Below, one piece after another: positions 1-5,994 of a stretch of 6,601 nt of DNA (its first letter is position 1; each line of letters opens with the position of its first letter). The stretch covers positions 1 to 6,601 of the forward strand of contig CALEMZ010000237.1 of assembly GCA_937910975.1 (NCBI GenBank), written 5' to 3'. The DNA is from an uncultured Pseudorhodobacter sp. (GTDB lineage: Bacteria > Pseudomonadota > Alphaproteobacteria > Rhodobacterales > Rhodobacteraceae). The position numbers and the translations under genes were made by a program. A model generated the notes under the pieces. The model made no database searches. It saw nothing but the letters and a program-made list of their open reading frames with translations, and had not been told where the DNA came from.

Positions 1-119
1 CCATCCACCGCTCCGGCCAGATGACCAAGACCAGAGCCAAGGATCAGCCCCAGCCGCACCGGGGCCGCCCCGGCACGTTCACGGATCAGGGTGGCAAGGG
101 CGTCAGCGTTCTTTGACAT
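1..119 (-). CDS. purine nucleoside phosphorylase, N-terminal part only
   Basis: Only the first 39 codons are present; the gene runs off the left edge. The start is ATG at 119, with the Shine-Dalgarno AGGGGGA seven bases upstream. After a short helical stretch (residues 1-20) comes a beta strand and glycine loop, LGLILGSGLG at residues 23-32. This matches the phosphate-binding loop near the N-terminus of trimeric purine nucleoside phosphorylases (PNP/MTAP family 2). These enzymes split purine (deoxy)nucleosides with phosphate into base and (deoxy)ribose 1-phosphate in the cytoplasm. The gene overlaps the end of the upstream permease gene by 17 bases, so it belongs to the transporter operon, and it would act on the imported nucleosides. 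A xanthosine phosphorylase or methylthioadenosine phosphorylase relative cannot be excluded from so short a piece, although the ILGSGLG form fits PNP better. Confidence 0.82.
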   Translation of the reverse strand, partial: MSKNADALATLIRERAGAAPVRLGLILGSGLGHLAGAVD

Positions 120-1068
120 AGGGTTGTCCCCCTGCAAGTGGTGGTCTTGCCTTGCCAATGAAGCCTGCAAGGATCACGACGGTGATGATATAGGGCAGGG
201 CCTGCACGAACTGCGACGGAATGGCAAAAAGACCCAGATCAATGCTTGGAAAGCGGTTGCCCACGGCCTCCAGAAATCCAAACAGCATCGTGGCCCCCAA
301 CGCATACCAAGGCCGCCATTTGGCAAATATCAGCGCGGCCAACGCGATAAAGCCGCGCCCTGCCGTCATGTCTTTGCCAAAGCCCGCCGCGAGGCCAAGT
401 GCGAGGTAAGCACCCGCCAGCCCGCAAAGCACACCGCAAATAGCCACAGCGGCATAACGGATGCCGATCACGGAAACCCCCGCCGTATCCACCGCCGCCG
501 GGTTTTCTCCCACAGCGCGCAGCCGCAGGCCAAAGCGCGTGCGGTATAGCAGCCACGCCGAGGCCGGAACGAGGGCAATTGCCAAATAAACCAAAATCGA
601 ATGGCCCGAGATCAGTTCGGAATAGATCGGGCCGATAAAGGGTAGGGGGGCGATACTATCGGCAAAGGGCAGGGTGATCGATTCAAACCGTCCCCCGGAT
701 GTCAGCGGTGGGGTGCGCCCACCGAGGCCAAACCATTTTTGCCCCAAAAGCACCGTCAAGCCCGCCGCGAGAAAATTGATCGCCACGCCGGAAATCAACT
801 GATTGCCCCGGAAGGTGATGGAAGCAAGCCCGTGAACGCCAGCCAAAAGCAGCGAAGCAAATATCCCAGCCAGAACCCCCAGCCAGACCGAACCGGTGAT
901 AGCGGCCACGGCTGCCGACAAGAAGGCTGCAGCCAACATCTTGCCCTCCAGCCCGATGTCAAACACGCCCGCGCGTTCTGAAAACAAGCCGGCGAGGCAG
1001 GCGAATAGCAATGGGGTCGCCAGACGTACCGTGCTATCGAGAATTTGGATCAGGGTTGCGAAATCCAT
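103..1068 (-). CDS. BMP-type nucleoside ABC transporter, second permease subunit (NupC/YufQ-like)
   Basis: This is an inner-membrane permease of the BPD_transp_2 family (PF02653), of the type paired with BMP-family binding proteins. It has 321 residues, a normal length. Hydrophobic segments fill most of it: about residues 12-29, 44-78, 91-110, 157-175, 202-229, 240-268 and 287-305. Family-like motifs are GVFDIGLEGK near residues 34-43, FRGNQLISGV near 86-95, LRAVGENPAA near 183-192 and GRGFIALAAL near 237-246. The second and third probably face the cytoplasm and include the contact with the ATPase. I chose ATG at 1068, which shares one base with the previous stop (TGATG), because AGGGG lies eight bases upstream. 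A GTG one codon earlier (1071) is possible but sits too close to that site. With the preceding permease it should form the heterodimeric channel. The substrate is inferred from the binding protein and the following phosphorylase. Confidence 0.9.
   Translation of the reverse strand: MDFATLIQILDSTVRLATPLLFACLAGLFSERAGVFDIGLEGKMLAAAFLSAAVAAITGSVWLGVLAGIFASLLLAGVHGLASITFRGNQLISGVAINFLAAGLTVLLGQKWFGLGGRTPPLTSGGRFESITLPFADSIAPLPFIGPIYSELISGHSILVYLAIALVPASAWLLYRTRFGLRLRAVGENPAAVDTAGVSVIGIRYAAVAICGVLCGLAGAYLALGLAAGFGKDMTAGRGFIALAALIFAKWRPWYALGATMLFGFLEAVGNRFPSIDLGLFAIPSQFVQALPYIITVVILAGFIGKARPPLAGGQPYVKER
127..133 (-). promoter_or_regulatory. ribosome binding site of the nucleoside phosphorylase gene
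   Basis: On the minus strand this reads AGGGGGA, followed by seven bases and then ATG at 119. It lies inside the last codons of the upstream permease gene. It supports the ATG at 119 as the start, and hence the 17-base overlap between the two genes. Confidence 0.6.
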
Positions 1069-2162
1069 CACGCTTTCCCCTTTCGCAACATCAAGAAAAG
1101 GCTTTCAACTGGCCTGCGGACCATATTGTCCATCGCGCCGGTAAACAGGATCACCAGCGCCTGAATGACGATAATTAGCTCACGCGGGATGGTCGTCCAC
1201 AAAGCCAGTTCAGCACCGCCCTGATAGAGGAACCCGAACAGAAGCGCCGCCAACAACACCCCAACCGGGTGGCTGCGCCCCATCAGCGCCACGGCGATCC
1301 CGATGAACCCCGCCCCCTCAACCGAGTTTAAAAGCAACCGCTGCGCCTCACCCATTACGGTATTGATCGCCATCATCCCGGAAAGCCCACCCGAGATCAG
1401 CATGGCATACATGGTGATCCGCACCGGGTTGATGCCCGCGTAAACGCTGGCCTGTTCCGATTTGCCGAAGGCGCGCAACTGATAGCCAAGCCGCGTGCGC
1501 CACATCAAAAGCCACACACCCACGCAGGCAATCAGCGCTACGATCAGGCTTATATTGGCCGGGTTGCGGTTGTTGAATGGAATGCCGACCATACCCAAAA
1601 TATCGCCCAGTCGCGGCAGTTTCAGCGACGCATCAAAGCGTGCCGAGGCCGTATCCATCGCCCCTGTGGGCCGCAGGACCGTGACCAGAACATAGATCAT
1701 CAGCGCAGCGGCAATATAATTGAACATGATGGTGGTAATCACCACATGGCTGCCTCGCTTGGCTTGCAGATAAGCCGGGATCGCGGCCCAAGCCGCGCCA
1801 AACAGCGACCCCATGACAATAGCCGCTACAAAGGCCATGGACCAATGCGGCCATGGCACAAACAGGCAGACAAGCGCGACACCTAAGCCGCCAAGGCTCG
1901 CTTGTCCCTCGCCGCCGATGTTGAACAACCCGGTCTGAAACGCCACCGACACCGCAAGCCCGGTAAAGATGAAATTGGTGGAGTAATATAACGTATAGCC
2001 CCAGCCATAGGTGGAGCCGAGCGCACCCGTCACCATCAGCTTCATCGCGGCAACAGGGTCTTCGCCAATGGCCAGAATAACGAGGCCCGAGATCACGAAG
2101 GCAATCAGCAAGCTGATTAGCGGCACCAGCACCGCATCGGCCCATTTCGGCATCGCGCTCAT
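1068..2162 (-). CDS. BMP-type nucleoside ABC transporter, first permease subunit (NupB/YufP-like)
   Basis: This 364-residue inner-membrane permease is also of the BPD_transp_2 family (PF02653) and is the longer partner of the pair. Predicted membrane segments by eye are about residues 11-33, 62-78, 88-103, 107-131, 141-163, 204-222, 249-270, 284-316 and 327-343. The motif FNIGGEGQASLGG (80-92) corresponds to FDIGLEGK in the sister permease. KRGSHVVITTIMFNYIA (135-151) is the likely cytoplasmic coupling region, GKSEQASVYAGI (233-244) matches the partner's GENPAAVDTAGV, and EGAGFIGIAVALMG (282-295) is conserved in the family. The start ATG at 2162 overlaps the ATPase stop as ATGA, with GGGGGTGG four bases upstream, which implies translational coupling. 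A second ATG lies three codons downstream, so the exact N-terminus is uncertain by a few residues. Confidence 0.92.
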   Translation of the reverse strand: MSAMPKWADAVLVPLISLLIAFVISGLVILAIGEDPVAAMKLMVTGALGSTYGWGYTLYYSTNFIFTGLAVSVAFQTGLFNIGGEGQASLGGLGVALVCLFVPWPHWSMAFVAAIVMGSLFGAAWAAIPAYLQAKRGSHVVITTIMFNYIAAALMIYVLVTVLRPTGAMDTASARFDASLKLPRLGDILGMVGIPFNNRNPANISLIVALIACVGVWLLMWRTRLGYQLRAFGKSEQASVYAGINPVRITMYAMLISGGLSGMMAINTVMGEAQRLLLNSVEGAGFIGIAVALMGRSHPVGVLLAALLFGFLYQGGAELALWTTIPRELIIVIQALVILFTGAMDNMVRRPVESLFLMLRKGKA

Positions 2163-3727
2163 TGTACCACCCCCGCCATCAACAGCCCCAGCTCGCGCTC
2201 ATCCGTGGTTTCGGGGTCGCGTTCGCCCATGATCTGGCCGTCAAACATCACGGCAATCCGGTCCGACAGGCTCATGATCTCGTCCAGTTCAACCGAGACG
2301 AGCAGCACGGCCTTACCGGCATCGCGCAGGGCGATGATTTGCTTGTGGATGAATTCAATCGCGCCAATATCCACACCGCGCGTGGGTTGGCCCACCAACA
2401 ACAGATCGGGGTTGCGATCCATCTCGCGGGCCACGACGATCTTTTGCTGGTTGCCGCCGGAAAAGCTTTTGGCCATCAGCGTCGGGATCGGGGGGCGGAT
2501 GTCATAGCGCGCCATCTTGTCCTCGGTATCGGCGCGGATCGCGTCATTATCCATGAAAAGCGCAGATTTTTGGTATTCCGGCGCGTTGTGATAGCCGAAG
2601 GCCACATTTTCCCAGGCCGTGAAGTCCATGATCAGGCCCAGGTGCTGCCGATCTTCGGGCACATGGGCAATGCCGCGCGCACGCCTTGTCTGGCCATCGG
2701 CCTGTTTGGTCAACGCAATTTCTTGCCCGTTCAAGCGCACGATGCCGTCACCGCGCGCAATGCCACCCAAAACCTCTAAAAGCTGTGACTGGCCGTTGCC
2801 CGCAACCCCGGCAATGCCCAAAATCTCACCCGCGCGGATTGTCAGGGACACGCCCTTCAAACGCTCCACCCCCGCCTCATCGCGCACGCGCAGGTTTTCC
2901 ACCTCCAGTACCATCTCGCCCGGTGTCGCGGGCTTTTTCTCAACCGACAGTAGCACCTTGCGGCCCACCATTAGCTCCGCCAATGCCTCGGGCGAGGTTT
3001 CCGCCGTCTTCACGGTTGCGGTCATCTGGCCGCGCCGCATCACGGAAACGGTGTCGGTGATCTCCATGATCTCGCGCAGTTTGTGGGTGATCAGGATCAC
3101 GGTCTTGCCCTGATCCTTCAAGCCATTAAGAATGCGGAATAGTTGGTCAGCCTCTGCGGGGGTCAGCACGCCTGTCGGCTCGTCCAAAATCAAGATTTCG
3201 GCCTGCCGATACAGCGCTTTCAGGATTTCCACCCGTTGCTGATGCCCGACCGACAGATCCTCGATCACCGCATCCGGGTCCACATCCAATTCATATTCCT
3301 GCGCCAGTTTGGTCAGGGATTCACGCGCCTGCGCCATCGCTCCGCCCAGCAAGGCTCCGCCTTCAGCACCAAGGATCACGTTTTCCAGAACGGTAAAGTT
3401 CTGCACCAATTTGAAATGCTGAAACACCATCCCGATACCGGCGCGAATGGCGCTCTGGCTGTCGGGGATCTGCGTCAGCTCGCCGCTGATGAAAATTTCA
3501 CCCGCGTCTGCTTTGTAAAATCCGTAGAGGATCGACATGAGGGTCGATTTGCCCGCGCCATTCTCACCAATAATCCCGTGAATGGAGCCTTTGGCAACTT
3601 GGATCGAGATGTCCTTATTGGCCTGAACCGGGCCGAATGACTTGGAAATCCCGCGCAGCTCTATGGCCAGCGGAGCGGAGGTGGGGACGGCAGTTTCCTG
3701 CCGCCCCGAAGCTTCAATTCCAACCAT
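2159..3727 (-). CDS. BMP-type nucleoside ABC transporter, double-domain ATP-binding subunit (NupA/YufO-like)
   Basis: The 522-residue cytoplasmic ATPase has two fused nucleotide-binding domains, the usual arrangement for sugar and nucleoside importers with BPD_transp_2 permeases. Domain 1 (about 20-245) has Walker A GENGAGKS (54-61), Q-loop Gln103, signature LSVGHQQ (158-164), Walker B with LDEPT (181-185) and switch His215. Domain 2 (about 272-515) has GVAGNGQS at Walker A (307-314) with no lysine, signature SGGNQQK (423-429), LLLVGQPTRGVD (442-453) with no catalytic glutamate, and VSVELDEI in place of the switch histidine. Site 1 (Walker motifs of domain 1 with the signature of domain 2) is therefore complete and site 2 is degenerate, a pattern common in this family. 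ATG at 3727 follows the binding-protein stop directly, in the same frame, and has no clear Shine-Dalgarno. No alternative ATG, GTG or TTG occurs before the conserved region begins near residue 21, so this start is kept. Residues 1-19 look non-conserved and overlie an RNA hairpin. Confidence 0.95.
   Translation of the reverse strand: MVGIEASGRQETAVPTSAPLAIELRGISKSFGPVQANKDISIQVAKGSIHGIIGENGAGKSTLMSILYGFYKADAGEIFISGELTQIPDSQSAIRAGIGMVFQHFKLVQNFTVLENVILGAEGGALLGGAMAQARESLTKLAQEYELDVDPDAVIEDLSVGHQQRVEILKALYRQAEILILDEPTGVLTPAEADQLFRILNGLKDQGKTVILITHKLREIMEITDTVSVMRRGQMTATVKTAETSPEALAELMVGRKVLLSVEKKPATPGEMVLEVENLRVRDEAGVERLKGVSLTIRAGEILGIAGVAGNGQSQLLEVLGGIARGDGIVRLNGQEIALTKQADGQTRRARGIAHVPEDRQHLGLIMDFTAWENVAFGYHNAPEYQKSALFMDNDAIRADTEDKMARYDIRPPIPTLMAKSFSGGNQQKIVVAREMDRNPDLLLVGQPTRGVDIGAIEFIHKQIIALRDAGKAVLLVSVELDEIMSLSDRIAVMFDGQIMGERDPETTDERELGLLMAGVVQ
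3683..3707 (-). promoter_or_regulatory. GAAA-capped mRNA hairpin at the binding protein/ATPase junction
   Basis: In the minus-strand transcript, GGGG (3707-3704) and CGGCAG (3703-3698) are followed by a GAAA loop (3697-3694). The strand then returns as CUGCCG (3693-3688), one unpaired U (3687) and CCCC (3686-3683). All ten pairs are Watson-Crick, with a single bulged base and a GNRA-type tetraloop. The stem begins 20 bases downstream of the ATPase start codon and lies within its first 15 codons. No U-run follows, so it is not an intrinsic terminator. In other ABC importers, structures just after the binding-protein gene stabilise the upstream message and lower downstream expression, and that role is inferred here. 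Confidence 0.65.
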
Positions 3728-4726
3728 TCAGAAGGTGAGGGCTGGGCAGGTTTCGTCCGACATATAGTCGTGGATTTTCAGCTCGCCCGAGGCGATTTTT
3801 GCCGAGGCATCATCTACCGCCGCCTTCATTTCCGGCGAGACGAGTGCTGCGTTGTTGTCATCAAGCGCATAGCCAACGCCACCAGCCTTCAGGTCCATGG
3901 TTACAACGCCGCTCTCTAGGTCGACGCCAGCCTTGAAGGCTTCATACACCGCGTTGTCGACGCGTTTGAGCATTGATGTCAGAACTTTGCCGGGAAAGAG
4001 ATAGTTTTGGTTGCTGTCAACGCCGATCGAGAGGATGCCTTCATCCGCAGCAGCTTGCAACACGCCTATGCCTGTACCACCAGCAGCGGCAAAGATTACG
4101 TCAGCGCCTTGCGATTTCTGGGCCTTGGCCAATTCGCCGCCCTTTACGGGGTCGTTCCACGCCGCCGGGGTAGAGCCGGTCATGTTGGAGATTACGGTTG
4201 CGTCTGCGTTCACGGCTTTTACGCCCTGAGCATAACCGCAAGCAAAACGGCGGATCAGCGGAATGTCCATGCCGCCAACGAAACCAACGGTGTTGGTTTT
4301 CGACGCCATCGCGGCCATCATGCCGACCAGATAGCTGCCCTCATGCTCAGTAAAGGCGACTTGACGCACATTGGGCAGATCAAGCCAGTTTACATCGATG
4401 ATCGCAAACATGGTGTCCGGGAAATCGGGAGCGACTTGGCCGAGCACGTCACCAAAGGCAAAGCCGGTCATGACGATCGGGTTAGAACCAGCTTCAGCCA
4501 AACGGCGCAATGCCTGCTCGCGCTGAGCTTCGGATTGCATTTCCAGCTCTTTATAGGTGCCGCCGGTTTCCTTGGCCCAACGCTGCGCGCCTTCATAGGC
4601 GGCCTCATTGAAGGATTTGTCGAATTTGCCGCCAAGGTCAAAGATCAGCGCTGGCTCAGCCGCAGCCATGCCCGCGGTCAGCGCGAGGGTCGCCGTGGCA
4701 GTGGCAAGGTGTTTCATGATGCTCAT
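3728..4726 (-). CDS. BMP family (PnrA-like) nucleoside-binding periplasmic protein
   Basis: This is the solute-binding protein of the importer, 332 residues, of the BMP/PnrA family (PF02608), whose studied members bind purine nucleosides. A Sec signal peptide is visible: Met-rich N-terminus with Lys5, hydrophobic core to about residue 19, and likely cleavage after AAA (21-23) before Glu24. There is no lipobox cysteine, so it should be a soluble periplasmic protein rather than a lipoprotein as in spirochaetes and Gram-positives. Family landmarks are DLGGKFDKSFN (30-40), VGGMDIPLIRRF (150-161), FAAAGGTGIGVLQAA (212-226) and GVDSNQ (235-240). Only two cysteines occur (163 and 327), which could pair in the periplasm. 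I chose ATG at 4726 because GGGAG lies eight bases upstream. ATG at 4717 is a second possibility, and an upstream TTG at 4762 is unlikely. It is the first gene of the operon, with its own candidate promoter. A riboflavin-binding relative is possible by family, but the adjacent phosphorylase favours nucleosides. Confidence 0.92.
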   Translation of the reverse strand: MSIMKHLATATATLALTAGMAAAEPALIFDLGGKFDKSFNEAAYEGAQRWAKETGGTYKELEMQSEAQREQALRRLAEAGSNPIVMTGFAFGDVLGQVAPDFPDTMFAIIDVNWLDLPNVRQVAFTEHEGSYLVGMMAAMASKTNTVGFVGGMDIPLIRRFACGYAQGVKAVNADATVISNMTGSTPAAWNDPVKGGELAKAQKSQGADVIFAAAGGTGIGVLQAAADEGILSIGVDSNQNYLFPGKVLTSMLKRVDNAVYEAFKAGVDLESGVVTMDLKAGGVGYALDDNNAALVSPEMKAAVDDASAKIASGELKIHDYMSDETCPALTF

Positions 4727-4734
4727 TATGTCGT

Positions 4735-4739
4735 CTCCC
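4735..4739 (-). promoter_or_regulatory. ribosome binding site of the binding-protein gene
   Basis: GGGAG on the minus strand, eight bases before ATG at 4726. It decides the start of the binding protein in favour of this ATG over the in-frame TTG at 4762, which would put this site inside the coding region. Confidence 0.7.
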
Positions 4740-4756
4740 GGTTGGATTTTTTGCCA

Positions 4757-4780
4757 CCGCAAGAATCCCCTATTGCGGGG
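4757..4780 (-). promoter_or_regulatory. leader region with two mutually exclusive stems
   Basis: CCGCAA (4778-4773 in transcript order) can pair perfectly with UUGCGG (4762-4757) across a ten-base loop. Alternatively CCCC (4780-4777) can pair with GGGG (4770-4767) across six bases. The two stems share bases, so only one can form at a time. Both lie between the predicted transcription start (near 4791) and the ribosome binding site at 4735-4739. Neither is followed by a U-run, so I do not call a terminator. Any regulatory role is inference; short stems like these also arise by chance. Confidence 0.3.
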
Positions 4781-4797
4781 GGGTGGGGTATGTACAA

Positions 4798-4826
4798 ATT
4801 AGGGCGAGTTTGATCGGAGGGGTCAA
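4798..4826 (-). promoter_or_regulatory. candidate promoter of the nucleoside transporter operon
   Basis: TTGACC (4826-4821) is a five-of-six match to the -35 consensus. It is separated by 17 bases from CCTAAT (4803-4798), a four-of-six match to the -10 consensus. Transcription would start near 4791, giving a leader of about 65 bases before ATG at 4726. It lies in the only sizeable gap of the window, directly upstream of the first transporter gene. Confidence 0.5.
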
Positions 4827-4834
4827 TAGCTATT
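4825..4834. promoter_or_regulatory. 10-base palindrome touching the -35 box, possible operator
   Basis: AATAGCTATT is a perfect palindrome of ten bases that overlaps the first two bases of the candidate -35 element TTGACC. Its position would suit a repressor that blocks RNA polymerase. No regulator gene is present in the window, and I cannot assign the site to a known family. Confidence 0.25.
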
Positions 4835-4856
4835 TGTAATGTGAACCCGGTGTTTC

Positions 4857-4870
4857 TGGCCAATTGGTCA
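4857..4870. promoter_or_regulatory. 14-base imperfect palindrome upstream of the promoter
   Basis: TGGCCAATTGGTCA is an inverted repeat with one mismatched pair around the perfect core CCAATTGG. It is centred about 40 bases upstream of the candidate -35 box, a distance that would suit an activator or an auxiliary operator. The function is inferred from position and symmetry only. Confidence 0.25.
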
Positions 4871-4903
4871 AGTTTCAGCCGTTACGTCCGGCCTATCGTT
4901 GCG

Positions 4904-5326
4904 TTACAATAGGGGGGCGAGTGGTCTGGTTAACACGAGCGCATCAATGTGCTGGCCTTGCGGGGTTTTAAAATACCCGCGCCTGTGGCCTACGGGAGCG
5001 TAACCCAATGAAAGATAAAGCGCTATGGCGGCAGCGTTATCTTCCGCCACTTCCAGGAATGCGGATTCGGCGCCGAGTTCGCGTGCTTTTGCGGCAAAAG
5101 CTGCCATCAGCTCGCGTGCCAGCCCCTGCCGTCTTTGGGCCGGATCAACGGCCAGCGTCAGCACTTCGGCCTCGCCCGCCACCGCGCGCCCCATTACAAA
5201 GCCGCGCGCATCACCCAGCACAAACACCCCCACGCTGGGCAGCAGCCCTGCAAACGCAGCCTCAGACCATGGGCGTGGGGTGGTGAAGCAGCGGCCATGT
5301 AGGGCCGCCAATGCAGCTGGCGTCAC
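4904..5326 (-). CDS. rimI: ribosomal-protein-alanine N-acetyltransferase RimI
   Basis: This 140-residue cytoplasmic GNAT-fold enzyme would transfer acetyl from acetyl-CoA to protein N-termini; the model substrate is ribosomal protein S18. Strand 4 and the pyrophosphate-binding loop read LTLAVDPAQRRQGLA (56-70), with RRQGLA as the CoA motif. LEVAEDNAAAIALYLSLGY (91-109) matches E. coli RimI closely. By alignment from memory, Glu92 and Tyr104 correspond to its catalytic Glu103 and Tyr115. The N-terminal ALHGRCFTTPRPW (8-20) fits the RimI pattern ending in PW. The start is GTG at 5326, overlapping the tsaB stop as GTGA, with no strong Shine-Dalgarno, so translation is probably coupled. The tsaB-rimI pairing is common in bacteria. 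In some species RimI has broader substrates, so the exact targets here are not known. Confidence 0.93.
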   Translation of the reverse strand: MTPAALAALHGRCFTTPRPWSEAAFAGLLPSVGVFVLGDARGFVMGRAVAGEAEVLTLAVDPAQRRQGLARELMAAFAAKARELGAESAFLEVAEDNAAAIALYLSLGYAPVGHRRGYFKTPQGQHIDALVLTRPLAPLL

Positions 5327-5994
5327 AGCGGATCATCCAAAATGACAGGCGGCGGGTCGCGGGGCGGGGCCGCATCTGCCGCCCGCATATAAAACGGGGC
5401 GGGCAGGGATGCGCCTTGGGCCACGTGTCGGGCACCGATATGGGCCATAGCCCGAAGGCGCGCGGCGGCATCGGGCCGTGTTATGCGAGGGTGCCGCGCC
5501 GCATCGGGCGGCTCTGGCCAATCGCCAATCAGGGCCAGTGACGTTTCCGCAGGCCAAAGCTCCGGATCGTCCGCCACCACCTCACGCGGCAAAGACAGCG
5601 CGACCTCACCCTCAAAATCCTGCACATAGATCGCCCCGCGAGAGGCGGGAAGTGCCACGCGGCTCCGGCCTGATGCGCCAAAGGCCAGCACTTCCAGACC
5701 GGTCACGCCCACGGCTGGCACGCCAAGCCCCAGGGCCAAGCCGCGTGCAGCCGCCACGGAAATGCGGATGCCGGTAAAGTTCCCCGGCCCTACGCCCACC
5801 GCAATCGCCCCCAGATCGCGCCAGCACAGGCCCGCGCCCGCCAGCATCTCTTCGATCATCGGCATCAGACGCTCGGCCTGGCCCTTGGCCATCTCTTCAC
5901 GCGCCTGCGCAACAATCTCGCCGCGCCATAGCAAAGCGGCCGCGCAATGCGCGGCCGATGTGTCGAAGGCCAAAAGGGGCGTCTCAGGCGGCAA
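5323..5994 (-). CDS. tsaB: tRNA threonylcarbamoyladenosine biosynthesis protein TsaB
   Basis: TsaB is the scaffold partner of TsaD and TsaE. It helps transfer threonylcarbamoyl to A37 of tRNAs reading ANN codons, in the cytoplasm. The 223-residue product has the ASKHA-fold N-terminal domain: LLAFDTSAAHCAAALL (7-22), GQAERLMPMIEEML (38-51), and the family landmark GPGNFTGIRIS (69-79) followed by ARGLALGLGVPAVGVTGLE. The C-terminal part is shorter and variable and ends in the usual PFYMRAADA-type tail. It lacks the metal-binding histidines of TsaD, as expected for TsaB. I chose TTG at 5994 because a strong GGAGG (6004-6008) lies nine bases upstream and because the residues just before it do not resemble the family. 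The frame is open back to 6045, but that would overlap the Fe-S gene by over 60 bases. The TTG start overlaps the preceding gene by 11 bases. Confidence 0.93.
   Translation of the reverse strand: MPPETPLLAFDTSAAHCAAALLWRGEIVAQAREEMAKGQAERLMPMIEEMLAGAGLCWRDLGAIAVGVGPGNFTGIRISVAAARGLALGLGVPAVGVTGLEVLAFGASGRSRVALPASRGAIYVQDFEGEVALSLPREVVADDPELWPAETSLALIGDWPEPPDAARHPRITRPDAAARLRAMAHIGARHVAQGASLPAPFYMRAADAAPPRDPPPVILDDPL

Noticed and set aside
91..549. Plus-strand open frame opposite the second permease gene
   Set aside because: It runs antisense across two real genes and shows no recognisable domain or convincing start signal.
2162..2779. Plus-strand open frame of 205 codons opposite the ATPase gene
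   Set aside because: Its composition (many His, Arg, Gln) is typical of an antisense shadow, and it resembles no protein I know.
4727..4762. Upstream extension of the binding protein to a TTG at 4762
   Set aside because: It would place the ribosome binding site inside the gene and put twelve non-conserved residues before a normal signal peptide.
4007..4813. Long plus-strand open frame of 268 codons opposite the binding-protein gene
   Set aside because: It lies antisense to a clearly recognised gene, has no family-like motifs, and is explained by the GC-rich codon use of the minus strand.
4777..4822. G-quadruplex on the plus strand
   Set aside because: The first two runs are close together, but the next G-rich stretch is about 28 bases away and no compact set of four separated G-tracts exists.
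4878..4892. Stem GCCG/CGGC with a seven-base loop after rimI, as a terminator
   Set aside because: Only four pairs and no following U-run on the minus strand. I see no intrinsic terminator between rimI and the transporter operon.
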